From a virus, in IMG/VR virus record IMGVR_UViG_3300032116_000702, positions 1-35,096 of that record: 35,096 bases of DNA. One strand, given 5' to 3'. The notes beneath the pieces were generated by a model. The model had not been told where the DNA came from and did not search any database. It was given only the letters and a program-made list of their open reading frames with translations. Of this stretch, positions 22,843 to 30,086 are shown piece after piece. A program made the position numbers and the translations under genes. Numbering within the stretch: position 1 is the first letter of the stretch; each line of letters starts with the position of its first letter.

Positions 22843-23215
22843 GGTGCGCCCCTCTCGGCGTATTTGCTCCTCGCCGCCACGCAGCGGCCTTGCTGCGGGC
22901 GCACTCCGCTGGCTCACTGCGTCGCTCAAGATAGTGCCGCTCGCGCACCACCTTGGCTCGCTCCTCAACCCACGGCGACAGTGCCAGCCCTGCCAGCGAC
23001 GCTGCGTCATCCTCTGGCGTCGGGGCCGGTGCGTCGCAGTGCGACGGGTGGAGACGCTTCGGCAGCTTGTACCGCTGAGCCCACTTGCTGATCGTGCTGT
23101 TGGTGACGCCAAACCGCTCAGCCATCTCGGGGATCGTGGCACCTGCTGCCCACAGTTGGAACAGCAGGGCCACGTCCGCACGGCGGTGAGTTTTGGCAAC
23201 TTCGCTCGCCCTCAT
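22829..23215 (-). CDS. Helix-turn-helix regulator
   Basis: The 128-residue product has a resolvase/Hin-type helix-turn-helix at residues 18-52 (VALLFQLWAAGATIPEMAERF then GVTNSTISKWAQRYKLPKR). The remainder is basic and probably disordered. ATGA couples it to the sliding clamp gene. It probably regulates the early operon or acts as a small terminase-like DNA binder; the target is unknown. Confidence 0.78.
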   Translation of the reverse strand: MRASEVAKTHRRADVALLFQLWAAGATIPEMAERFGVTNSTISKWAQRYKLPKRLHPSHCDAPAPTPEDDAASLAGLALSPWVEERAKVVRERHYLERRSEPAECARSKAAAWRRGANTPRGAHHDKA

Positions 23216-24318
23216 GCGTCCTCCGCCAATGGCATGATCACGCCACGGTACTCGCCGCAGACGAGCGTGACGGCACCGCCAGGCCCAGTGGTGTGCACGA
23301 GCACGTTGGGCTCTTCGTCAGCCGGCAAGCCCGTCAGGTAGTCCCTGACGAAGTGCGGGTCCATCTTCACGCGGCACGCCGTCCCGGACTCGACGAGCTC
23401 GCACCGCACCTTGCTCTCGCCGTACTCGCTCGACTTCGCCGACAGCGTCAGCGACGAGCCGAAGTCGTACAGCACGCCCTTGCTCTGCTCGCTGGCCACG
23501 ACGGCCGCCGCCCTGGTCGCCGCCAGCAGCTCGCCACGATCGACGGCGTGCGGCTCATTGGCGGGCTCAGGGAACACGTCACGCCACTTTGGAAAGCGGC
23601 CGTCCACGAGCCGGGCCGTCAGCACGCCACCGTCAAAACTGAAGACCACGTCGCTGGCCGTCGCCTCAATCTGCACGCTGCCTTCGCTCCGCTCACTCAG
23701 CGTTGCTGCGAAGAGAGCGGCCACCACGGGCACGAGCGTAAGTGAACTGTCTGTGTCCTGGTCGTTTGACGTAGCAACAGCAGACAGCCGCCTCCCGTCC
23801 GTGCCAACAAACGTCGGATCCTCTCCACGCACAACCTCGATTAGCACTGCGCCCAGTGCGTACCTGCTCGACTCGCGGTCACAGGCGTATGCCACGGATC
23901 GCACGGCACGCACGAACTGATCCGCCGGCAGCCGGCAGACCGGCTTGGCGTCCGTAGACTCCCACGTCGGGAACTCAGCAACGTCTTCGCACGGCAGCGT
24001 CCACGAGCCACGCCCGCACTTCACCTTGACGCTGGCGCCGCTCGGCGTGAGCGTCACCGTGTCATCGTGCTTGCACGCCCGCAGAATCGCCAGCAGCCGA
24101 TCCGCCGGCAGCAGAAACGGCTCGCAGTGCTCGCCAATCTCGCGGTCAATGCGGATCTCCAGATTGGTGCCCGTGATGAGCCCGGCGCCGATGCGGACGT
24201 TGCCGAGAATCGGCTTCGGCCCACGGCTGCTCACCACCCTCGTCACGTCCATCATCGCCGCCAGCAGTTCGCCGGCAGCCATGCTCAAGCCCGTCCGCTC
24301 CTTCGTTGCCACATTCAT
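23212..24318 (-). CDS. dnaN: DNA polymerase III beta subunit-like sliding clamp
   Basis: The product has 368 residues, the normal length for a three-domain clamp. Recognisable clamp segments are LLAAMMDVTRVVSSRGPKPIL at the start, GTNLEIRIDREI, LPADQFVRAVRSVAYACDRESSRYALGAVL at the second domain, TDGRRLSAVA, and the C-terminal hallmark GVIMPL. The clamp tethers a polymerase to DNA; since no polymerase is encoded here, it would recruit the host enzyme. ATGA overlaps exist at both ends, so it is embedded in the early operon. Confidence 0.95.
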   Translation of the reverse strand: MNVATKERTGLSMAAGELLAAMMDVTRVVSSRGPKPILGNVRIGAGLITGTNLEIRIDREIGEHCEPFLLPADRLLAILRACKHDDTVTLTPSGASVKVKCGRGSWTLPCEDVAEFPTWESTDAKPVCRLPADQFVRAVRSVAYACDRESSRYALGAVLIEVVRGEDPTFVGTDGRRLSAVATSNDQDTDSSLTLVPVVAALFAATLSERSEGSVQIEATASDVVFSFDGGVLTARLVDGRFPKWRDVFPEPANEPHAVDRGELLAATRAAAVVASEQSKGVLYDFGSSLTLSAKSSEYGESKVRCELVESGTACRVKMDPHFVRDYLTGLPADEEPNVLVHTTGPGGAVTLVCGEYRGVIMPLAEDA

Positions 24319-24428
24319 CGTTGCGTCTCCTTACGCTTCATCGTCGCGCCGACGAGGAGGCCGAGCCCAAACGTAAGGGCCAGCAGAATCTCCCCGGCAG
24401 CCACCATCACCAAGTCTCGAATGCTCAT
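24315..24428 (-). CDS. Tiny single-pass membrane protein
   Basis: This 37-residue frame is below common length cut-offs. Its ATG (24428) overlaps the upstream TGA as ATGA, and its own TGA overlaps the dnaN ATG the same way, filling the gap exactly. The protein is one hydrophobic helix (AAGEILLALTFGLGLLVGAT, residues 10-29) with a basic end (MKRKETQR). The clamp's ribosome site (AAGGAG) lies in its last codons. Function unknown. Confidence 0.65.
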   Translation of the reverse strand: MSIRDLVMVAAGEILLALTFGLGLLVGATMKRKETQR

Positions 24429-24712
24429 AGTGCAGCCCCCGGATCGTCATCGTCGGGCTCGAGCAGCGGCCACGTCTTCGGTGACAAAGCCGCCTCAAAC
24501 TGCTCGAACCAGCACGCCTGACGCACAAGCCGCTCTCGCAGCTGCTGGCACTCGGCGTCGGCCTTGAGCAACGAGTCGCACGCCTCCAGCAGCACCGTGG
24601 CCTGCATCGTGAGCCGAGCCCGGCTGACACGGCCGGTGTCATCGGCTGCGGCAACGGTGGTTGTCGCCTCGGCCAGGCCACGCAGGTACTCGACGATTTC
24701 GTGCGTAGTCAT
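24425..24712 (-). CDS. Hypothetical helical protein
   Basis: The 95-residue product starts MTTHEIVEYLRGLAEATTTV and is predicted all-helical with a coiled-coil-like middle (LLKADAECQQLRERLVRQACW) and a C-terminal acidic tail. It is coupled by ATGA on both sides. The N-terminus resembles that of 22564-22842 (short helix with I-V-E-Y/Q-L-R), so the two may be distantly related. No function can be given. Confidence 0.75.
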   Translation of the reverse strand: MTTHEIVEYLRGLAEATTTVAAADDTGRVSRARLTMQATVLLEACDSLLKADAECQQLRERLVRQACWFEQFEAALSPKTWPLLEPDDDDPGAAL

Positions 24713-24930
24713 GCGATCACCTCAATGTTACGGCTGCGGCCTGGGATGCGACGCACGAAGCCCTTTCGCTCTAACGCTTTCAGGTGCACGGTTACGGCGT
24801 GCGGCGAACGAAAGTTGAAGTGCCTTGCAATCTCCCGACTCGTCGGAGAAGCGGCCTGCGTGTTGGCCTTGATGAACTCAAGCACGGCGGCCTGCTTGGA
24901 TGTCAGATGTGGTGTCTGCGTCTCGGTCAT
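24709..24930 (-). CDS. LexA-type winged-helix DNA-binding protein
   Basis: The 73-residue product is a stand-alone LexA DNA-binding domain: LTSKQAAVLEFIKANTQAAS, PTSREIARHF, NFRSPHAVTVHLKALERKGF and VRRIPGRSRNIEV match the LexA N-terminal winged helix, without the S24 peptidase. It may bind LexA-like operators as a non-cleavable regulator or compete with host LexA. ATGA junctions on both sides put it in the early operon. Confidence 0.88.
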   Translation of the reverse strand: MTETQTPHLTSKQAAVLEFIKANTQAASPTSREIARHFNFRSPHAVTVHLKALERKGFVRRIPGRSRNIEVIA

Positions 24931-25748
24931 GTGCCCTCCTTGGCGGCTGCAAGTTTTCTACGTGTGCGGTCAAACGCTTCGGCTACGTCGCCGGTAAATG
25001 CTCGTGGCGGTGCAGGTGCGTCCGCGAAGTCACGGCCAGATTGCTTGCCGGGCGCATCGTCAAACGAGCCAGCCAGAACCTTGTCCACGAAGCCGGGCGA
25101 GAACAGCTGCAGCATCGTGGCCGGCGTCTTGAAGAACCGGCACTTTGGCAGACGCTCAATGGCAGCCAGGGCATCGCGGCACCAGTCTGGATCGTCCGCC
25201 AGGTGGGCGTTCTGCTTTGGCGGGCGTTCCAGTTTCCATGGCTTTAGCCCACTGGCTTCCCATGCTTTCTGGATTTCCTGCCAAGTCACTCGCGTGGATG
25301 AGGATGAATTTCTCTTCTCTTCTCCTCTTAATTCTGGGGCGCACGAGCGCCCAGGGTCCGACGCATCAGCGCCCTCACCCTGGGCGCATGAGCGCCGCAC
25401 CTCCCTGTCCTTGGCATGACGGACGGCAGCCTGCACCCGAGCCTTGGCCGAAGAAGAGAACCGACGCTCCCATCCTGGGATCGCCACAGTTCCCGTAGCC
25501 TCGTCCACATCGAGCCAGCCGACACGCTGGACGCCCGCCCAGAACGTGTCACTGCCACCAATCAGCCGGGCAAGACGCCGCACTGTCATGCGGGCCGTGC
25601 CATCCTCAGAGTTCATTGCGGCCCACAGCCACAGTTGCACAACGCGGCCAATCACCGCGTCTTGCGGCTCGCCTGTCTCGTCCACGAGCTCAAGCACTTC
25701 GGGCTTCGTGGCGAGGTTGCAGTCAATGGGAATCCATTCACCGGCCAT
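24927..25748 (-). CDS. Replication initiator / replisome-organizer-like protein
   Basis: The ATG at 25748 has a perfect AAGGAG seven bases upstream; the longer frame to 25922 is a shadow. The 273-residue product has the N-terminal winged-helix seen in phage replication proteins (WIPIDCNLATKPEVLELVDE, then RVVQLWLWAAMNSEDGT, RLARLIGG, VGWLDVDEATGTVAIPGWERRF), a charged linker and a C-terminal helical domain (WCRDALAAIERLPKCRFFKT, TPATMLQLFSPGFVDKVLAG) like DnaD/replisome organisers. It probably binds the phage origin and loads host helicase. Confidence 0.8.
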   Translation of the reverse strand: MAGEWIPIDCNLATKPEVLELVDETGEPQDAVIGRVVQLWLWAAMNSEDGTARMTVRRLARLIGGSDTFWAGVQRVGWLDVDEATGTVAIPGWERRFSSSAKARVQAAVRHAKDREVRRSCAQGEGADASDPGRSCAPELRGEEKRNSSSSTRVTWQEIQKAWEASGLKPWKLERPPKQNAHLADDPDWCRDALAAIERLPKCRFFKTPATMLQLFSPGFVDKVLAGSFDDAPGKQSGRDFADAPAPPRAFTGDVAEAFDRTRRKLAAAKEGT

Positions 25749-25759
25749 GCACAGTCTCC

Positions 25760-26659
25760 TTACTTGACCGATACGGAGTTGGCTTCGGCCGCTAGGCAGT
25801 CGCCGTGGCACCGCTGCGGATAGCAGTGGCACACGAGAACCTTTCCGGTGAGCTCGCCGGCGTCTATGCGTTCCGTAATGGAAGGCTTTCGGACGATGTA
25901 GTGCCTCTCGTACGAGTCGCACACGGCGTCCCTGTCGCCGTCTTCTTCAAGAATGAACGGGTTTCCGTAACGGGTGCCCCGGTCAATCCTGACGGCAAGC
26001 CCTTGACGCTCAGCCCAGCAAATGAGGTTCTTGTCGGCCGCTGCGTTGGCTACTACGGTGATTCCGTCCTTCACCTGGGCCTGTCGGTCGCGCTCGTCTT
26101 GCCGCCAATCGTCTGTCGGCTTCTTCGCCACCTCACGCTTGGCATCCTGTAGCGTGATCTTTCCAGCCTTCAGTCGCTCAAACACCTCTGGAGCTTCGGT
26201 CTTTACCTTCTTGGCGTCGGAGACGTAGCGGTCATTTACGCCGACTGACTTGGCAGCTTCCTCGCGGGCCTTTGCCTTTTCAATAGGTGGAAGTTTTTCC
26301 ACCTTCTGAGCCTGTGGCTGGTTGCGCTTCGCCTGCTCTGCCTGCCTGCGCTTTGCGTCAGCCGCGAAGTGCGGCTCGAGCTCGGCGGCCACGGCCGCGA
26401 GCGAGCCCTTGTTCATGTGCCGACGCCGATCATTCAGCGACACGGCGAACGCGGTAGGCTCGTCGCCTGTGTATTCCTTGGTCTTCGGTTCGACGCCTGC
26501 GATCTTGCAGGCGGCCCACCGATTGCGGCCGTCAAGAATCTTGCCCTCGTACAGCCACACTGGCACCAGCTGGCCATTCTTCTGAATGTCTTCCGCTAGT
26601 TCGTGGAGTTTGGCCTCGTCCATCATTGGCCATACGTCAGCAATAGGATGATTCTTCAT
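25760..26659 (-). CDS. ParB-like domain fused to a DUF4326-like domain
   Basis: The product has 299 residues. Residues 1-100 form a ParB/Srx-type fold with the pocket segment EGKILDGRNRWAA; the middle is a helical, Lys-rich DNA-binding region (EAAKSVGVNDRYVSDAKKVK); the end has RIDRGTRYGNPF ... CHCYPQRCHGD, the DUF4326 signature with conserved Cys/His. ParB domains can be CTP-binding or nuclease/adapter modules. The fusion suggests a modification or sensing role, which is inferred. It is coupled by ATGA to the HNH gene upstream. Confidence 0.85.
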   Translation of the reverse strand: MKNHPIADVWPMMDEAKLHELAEDIQKNGQLVPVWLYEGKILDGRNRWAACKIAGVEPKTKEYTGDEPTAFAVSLNDRRRHMNKGSLAAVAAELEPHFAADAKRRQAEQAKRNQPQAQKVEKLPPIEKAKAREEAAKSVGVNDRYVSDAKKVKTEAPEVFERLKAGKITLQDAKREVAKKPTDDWRQDERDRQAQVKDGITVVANAAADKNLICWAERQGLAVRIDRGTRYGNPFILEEDGDRDAVCDSYERHYIVRKPSITERIDAGELTGKVLVCHCYPQRCHGDCLAAEANSVSVK

Positions 26660-26883
26660 CTGCGGTGAATCCTTTCATGACAGGGTCGGCAAACAAGCAG
26701 GTAGTCAGAGTCCTCGTACTCCCAAGGCTCCAGATCGGCGTCGTATCTCAAGTGGTGAACAACAGTTGCTGCCCCGTTGAGGCGACACGCCTCGCACGCA
26801 GTTCCTCGAGCGGCAAATAAGGCCAGCCGCCTGGCTTGCCATCGGCGATCGAGCAGCCTTCGAGCGTAGGTTGCGCGGTCGTT
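26656..26883 (-). CDS. HNH endonuclease module without its own clear start codon
   Basis: The 75-codon segment below the A8 run encodes CEACRLNGAATVVHHLRYD then DYLLVCRPCHERIHRR, a complete HNH motif (CxxC, VHH, CxxCH). No convincing start codon or ribosome site lies at its 5' end; the frame extends upstream to an ATG at 26994 only as a shadow of the preceding gene. The frame is entered from gene 26748-27557 by a -1 shift at A AAA AAA (26889-26883), giving a 300-residue fusion (225 + 75). The alternative is transcriptional slippage, or a start codon lost by mutation or sequencing error in the homopolymer. Confidence 0.75.
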   Translation of the reverse strand, partial: NDRATYARRLLDRRWQARRLALFAARGTACEACRLNGAATVVHHLRYDADLEPWEYEDSDYLLVCRPCHERIHRR

Positions 26884-27557
26884 TTTTTTAGACGGTGGAC
26901 GTGAACTACTACCCAAGTCGTGCGGTGCTGGCTCGTATTTCCAACCAACAGCCACTTGGTGTAGTCGATGTCCTCGATGCGCATGTTGGCCCACAACTGA
27001 GATGCTTTTGACGGCTCATTTCTCAACCATTCGTATGCGCCGTGCTCGCACAGTTGATGCTCGTGTTTCTTGCCAGCCTCGCTCCTCCACCAGATGTACG
27101 GCTTCTGCGGAGTCTCGCACTGGGCCATTACCCAATCTGGAGACTCCTTGAAGTCTCTGACTTCCATGCCGTATCCGATTCCAGTAGCAGACTGTCGAAT
27201 GATCGCAATACTGCGACGCATGCGATTCAAATAATCGATTGGATCCTCGTTACCGCAACTCAAAGCGCAGGCGTCAAGAATCAGACGCTTCTCGCTTGAT
27301 GACTCAACCTTGCCAACAACGTCAACTTCGTCGAGCCTCAGACTCTCCTCCCTGCTGTCCTTACTTGTGAAGTGTGCCGCACACGACACGCGATCCCACA
27401 CGCTCACTTTCGCCATCATTGGTCCGAAGTCTGCGTAGATCCTGCACAGTCCGTGATCGTCTGCGAGAACGATTGCGCACTGGACAGCGCGTCCGTCCTT
27501 GCTCCTGTTTGGAGCACCAACACCCAGCACAACACCTGTGATCACGTCGCTCTTCAT
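26748..27557 (-). CDS. Conserved phage/bacterial protein of unknown function (frameshift partner of HNH)
   Basis: The ATG at 27557 overlaps the upstream TGA as ATGA, giving 269 residues if read without shift. Residues 1-225 look like genuine protein: GVVLGVGAPNRSKDGRAVQC, a CGNEDPIDYLNRMR segment, and the conserved-looking end YTKWLLVGNTSQHRTTWVVV followed by HVHRLKK. The last 44 residues (TTAQPTLEGC onward) are only an out-of-frame reading of the HNH module, so the natural product probably ends or shifts at the A8 run. No catalytic motif identified. Confidence 0.72.
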   Translation of the reverse strand: MKSDVITGVVLGVGAPNRSKDGRAVQCAIVLADDHGLCRIYADFGPMMAKVSVWDRVSCAAHFTSKDSREESLRLDEVDVVGKVESSSEKRLILDACALSCGNEDPIDYLNRMRRSIAIIRQSATGIGYGMEVRDFKESPDWVMAQCETPQKPYIWWRSEAGKKHEHQLCEHGAYEWLRNEPSKASQLWANMRIEDIDYTKWLLVGNTSQHRTTWVVVHVHRLKKTTAQPTLEGCSIADGKPGGWPYLPLEELRARRVASTGQQLLFTT

Positions 27558-27889
27558 GATTTCCTCCAAATCACCGCCATCCGTCCGCTGCTCGTCCGCC
27601 TGGTCCCGTCCTGCACGACGAGCCCTCGCCGTGCCAACTCGATCCGCCGTGGCCGCTCGGTGCTCGGATTCATGCCAAGCCCCGTGGCAATCTCCTCGTC
27701 AGTGCTCGGCCCGTGCTCTTCGAGGTACGCCAGCACGCGCCGCTGCATGGCGTTGAGCGTGTTGCCGTCGAGCGAGTCGGCCGCAGCGGCAGACGTGATC
27801 GAGCCGTGGACGCTGGGGGCACGGGCCGCGAACAGCGGCAGATCAGCCATCCCGCGGCCGATGTCGATGGCGGGGTTGAAGTCGGTCAT
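27554..27889 (-). CDS. Winged-helix protein
   Basis: The ATG at 27889 overlaps the preceding TGA as ATGA; product 111 residues. The C-terminal 60 residues form a winged helix: MQRRVLAYLEEHGPSTDEEI, ATGLGMNPSTERPRRIELAR, RGLVVQDGTRRTSSGRMAVIW, a MarR-like layout common in phage early regions. The first 45 residues are a disordered Ala-rich arm. It may be a regulator or a replication accessory. Confidence 0.82.
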   Translation of the reverse strand: MTDFNPAIDIGRGMADLPLFAARAPSVHGSITSAAAADSLDGNTLNAMQRRVLAYLEEHGPSTDEEIATGLGMNPSTERPRRIELARRGLVVQDGTRRTSSGRMAVIWRKS

Positions 27890-28401
27890 CGACGCCTCCT
27901 CGCGCGAATCCAGAACACGCCGGAATAGTCCTTTGGCTGAGACTCTTGCTGGCGACTCTCCCGCTTTCGCCGCCACGCATCAGTGCGCGCGCTGCAGTCG
28001 CCTCGCCTGTGCGGTTTGTGCTGCTTTCGCTGCGTGTAGAACGCAATCAGCCACCGCTGTTTCGGGTCTTTCTTGCGGGCCAGTTCAAACATCATTGTGT
28101 TTGCTTGTGCCAGCGACCCCTTTGATCCATCTACGTTTATCTCAATCAGTTCGTGGCACTTATGGCACAACGGAGCAAGATGAAGGCGATGCACTCCAAG
28201 CAAAGTGGCTGAGTCGTACTTGACGTGATGCACGACCTGCGGCTTGCTGTCGCAGCAAATACATTCGCTGTAGTCAGCAAACACTTGCGACCTAAGTGCA
28301 CGCCACTCATCGGACTTTAGGTATTGCTTGTAGGTGCGATACCCAAACGAGCGAAGTAGTTCGTTCCTAACGTCGTAGACAAATGCGTGCTTTTCTTTCA
28401 T
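27886..28401 (-). CDS. HNH endonuclease
   Basis: The ATG at 28401 has AAAGGAG seven bases upstream; the longer frame to 28617 is a shadow. The 171-residue product has YKQYLKSDEWRALRSQVFAD, CICC, PQVVHHVKYDSATLLGVHRL, APLCHKCHELIE, the full HNH set (CxxC, HH, CxxCH). The C-terminus is strongly basic (KQHKPHRRGDCSARTDAWRR). It could be a homing-type or defence nuclease, or cut DNA during recombination. Confidence 0.88.
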   Translation of the reverse strand: MKEKHAFVYDVRNELLRSFGYRTYKQYLKSDEWRALRSQVFADYSECICCDSKPQVVHHVKYDSATLLGVHRLHLAPLCHKCHELIEINVDGSKGSLAQANTMMFELARKKDPKQRWLIAFYTQRKQHKPHRRGDCSARTDAWRRKRESRQQESQPKDYSGVFWIRARRRR

Positions 28402-28436
28402 CGCCAGACTCCTTTCTGCTTCGCCCATGGCGGGGC

Positions 28437-28652
28437 TTAGTCGCTGTTCCTTCCTCGTGCCACGTGATCCGGCGGCCTCCAGATCGGATGCACCTTTGAA
28501 CGCAGTGCGTTGAACTGGCGCACTGCGTCCTCCGCAGCGGCTCGGTTCGCAGCCTCGCTCCGCTTGAGTGCATCGATCGTCGCTGCCATGCCGGGCTGCT
28601 CTTCGTGACGCAGCCACTCAATGACATCGTCCACAGTTGGGAACCTCCTCAT
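28437..28652 (-). CDS. Small hypothetical protein
   Basis: The 71-residue product (MRRFPTVDDVIEWLRHEEQP at the start) is helical with a coiled-coil middle and a Pro/Arg-rich end. ATGA overlaps the upstream stop at 28652-28649. Nothing identifies its function. Confidence 0.65.
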   Translation of the reverse strand: MRRFPTVDDVIEWLRHEEQPGMAATIDALKRSEAANRAAAEDAVRQFNALRSKVHPIWRPPDHVARGRNSD

Positions 28653-28819
28653 CGCTTTGGCCTCCTCTTGGCCTTCTTTTGCGTCTTGGCCTCAGCCTTG
28701 CGCTTGATCCGCTGCGACTCCTCCAACGCCGCAGCGCATATCCTGCTGCCTTCGTCGCTGACGCCAACCAATGCGGCACCCAGCATCATCAGTCTCATTT
28801 CTGTGTCGCTGAGCTTCAT
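28649..28819 (-). CDS. Small basic hypothetical protein
   Basis: The ATG at 28819 has AAGGAG eight bases upstream and overlaps the TGA of the 55-residue gene before it. The 56-residue product begins MKLSDTEMRLMMLGAALVGV and ends in a Lys/Arg-rich helix (KRKAEAKTQKKAKRRPKR) that could bind nucleic acid. The N-terminal helix is hydrophobic but short. Confidence 0.65.
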   Translation of the reverse strand: MKLSDTEMRLMMLGAALVGVSDEGSRICAAALEESQRIKRKAEAKTQKKAKRRPKR

Positions 28820-28983
28820 GTGGCACGCTCCTTGATTGACTTTAAGACCGACACGTAGTCGCGGAGGTACGGCACCGCTTCTCGAAGCAGGCACATCAAC
28901 GCACCTGCGCGAGCCTCGTCGTAGCCACGATCCAGCTCTTTACTGGCGAGCGTCAGGACGGCTTCGATGTGCTTGATCTCCAT
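28816..28983 (-). CDS. Small hypothetical protein (55 residues)
   Basis: This short frame lies in the gap between recT and the basic protein. The ATG at 28983 comes two bases after the recT stop, and its TGA overlaps the next ATG (ATGA), so it is translationally coupled on both sides. The protein (MEIKHIEAVLTLASKELDRG at the start, then YDEARAGALMCLLREAVPYL) is a helical hairpin. The in-phase packing and clean fit are the main support. Confidence 0.68.
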   Translation of the reverse strand: MEIKHIEAVLTLASKELDRGYDEARAGALMCLLREAVPYLRDYVSVLKSIKERAT

Positions 28984-28985
28984 GC

Positions 28986-29831
28986 TCACGACACGGCCTC
29001 CGTGCTGGCGTGCTCGAACTCGGTGCCGGTGTCATCGCCGATCAGCATCTCGACCCGGTGGTGCAGCAGCTGCACGAGCGTGTCGTGCTGGGCCTGCGTA
29101 AAGATCCCGTCCGCCAGCCGCTGGACCATGAGCGTCCGCAGCTTCTCGGCACCAGCAATGCTGTCGCACTTGCTCACCGCCAGGCGGGCCTTGCCAACCG
29201 GATCGTCGGCGGGCTTGGCGGGCTCCGGCTTGAGCTTGACAACCGTGGGCTCGTCGAACTTCGGCCGCACCACCACGGGCTCGGGCTGCGTCGGGTAGTC
29301 CTGCGCCTCCTCGGCAGTCACGAGCCCCTTGAGCACGTCGGGGAAGGCGTCACGCAGGGCGAATCCTCGGGCACGCAGCTGCAGCATCCGCTTGGGGTAC
29401 TGCGTCCACGGGCCACTCTTGCCCCACAGCCCGGCCTTCTTGGCGTCAGCCACCGAGAACCGTGCCACGGTCGGCGTTTCGTAGCCACGCCGCTTGGCGG
29501 TGCAGGTCGCCACCATCTGCTCGCCGTCGCCCTCGATGGACTCGCGGACGTACTCGCAGACCGGGCTGGCCATCGCCACAGCCAAGGCAGCATCACCCCA
29601 GATCGCCGGGCGGCCGTTGATGCAGGCGATGTTCTGCAGGCTCTGCATCGGGCTCAGGCCGATCTCGCTGCCGTGCTGGATCGCCAGCAGGCAGCTCTCG
29701 GGCTTGCCCTTGAAGTCCTTGGGGGCGAAGTCGCTCTTCGCCACCATCTGGGCGAACGCCATGGCCTCGCCCATCGTCTGCAGTGCCAGCCCCCTGGCCG
29801 GCGTCGTGTTGGTGCTGATCTCCGTGCTCAT
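28986..29831 (-). CDS. recT: RecT-family single-strand annealing protein
   Basis: The product has 281 residues. The core GLSPMQSLQNIACINGRPAI followed by WGDAALAVAMASPVCE, then FSVADAKKAGLWGKSGPWTQ and RMLQLRARGFALRDAFPDVLKG, is diagnostic of RecT/Bet-like annealases. Residues after about 190 are a variable Pro-rich tail. A ribosome site (AAAGGA) precedes the ATG. It anneals complementary strands and promotes recombination. No partner exonuclease is seen nearby, so it may use a host nuclease. Preceded by a structured 255-base leader. Confidence 0.94.
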   Translation of the reverse strand: MSTEISTNTTPARGLALQTMGEAMAFAQMVAKSDFAPKDFKGKPESCLLAIQHGSEIGLSPMQSLQNIACINGRPAIWGDAALAVAMASPVCEYVRESIEGDGEQMVATCTAKRRGYETPTVARFSVADAKKAGLWGKSGPWTQYPKRMLQLRARGFALRDAFPDVLKGLVTAEEAQDYPTQPEPVVVRPKFDEPTVVKLKPEPAKPADDPVGKARLAVSKCDSIAGAEKLRTLMVQRLADGIFTQAQHDTLVQLLHHRVEMLIGDDTGTEFEHASTEAVS

Positions 29832-30086
29832 CTCGTGTCCTTTCGTTTTCTGGAAACTGGAAAACCGGCTGGCGTCCTGCTCACCGGCTCGTTGGTGCGT
29901 CCTTGCTGCTCGGGCTCCGCCCGCTCCTTCTCCGGTCTGGTTCCACCGAACCGGAGTCCTTTTCCTTTCAGTGCGTAGCGATTGAATCCCTCAAGCGATG
30001 CTCCCTCGTGCGAGCCCCCACAATCAGCGGCGATGAAAATAAGCGGGGTGGGGGGGGCAACCCCCGTGCCAAAACCCCCGTGATTT
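29832..30086 (-). promoter_or_regulatory. Structured non-coding leader of recT
   Basis: No convincing gene fills these 255 bases. They hold a GGGGG-TTG-CCCCC hairpin followed by a short T-rich stretch (30053-30065, possible terminator of the preceding gene), two mutually exclusive pairings around 29930-29956 (CTCCGGT with ACCGGAG, or GGTTC with GAACC) and a CGGGC-GGA-GCCCG hairpin (29911-29923). The arrangement is like an attenuator controlling recT. No clear promoter was seen. Confidence 0.5.

Noticed and set aside
30053-30065. Poly-G/poly-C tract read as a G-quadruplex switch
   Set aside because: A run of eight G plus one of four G gives at best an isolated tract pair on the plus strand; four tracts with short loops are not clearly present, and a simple hairpin explains it.
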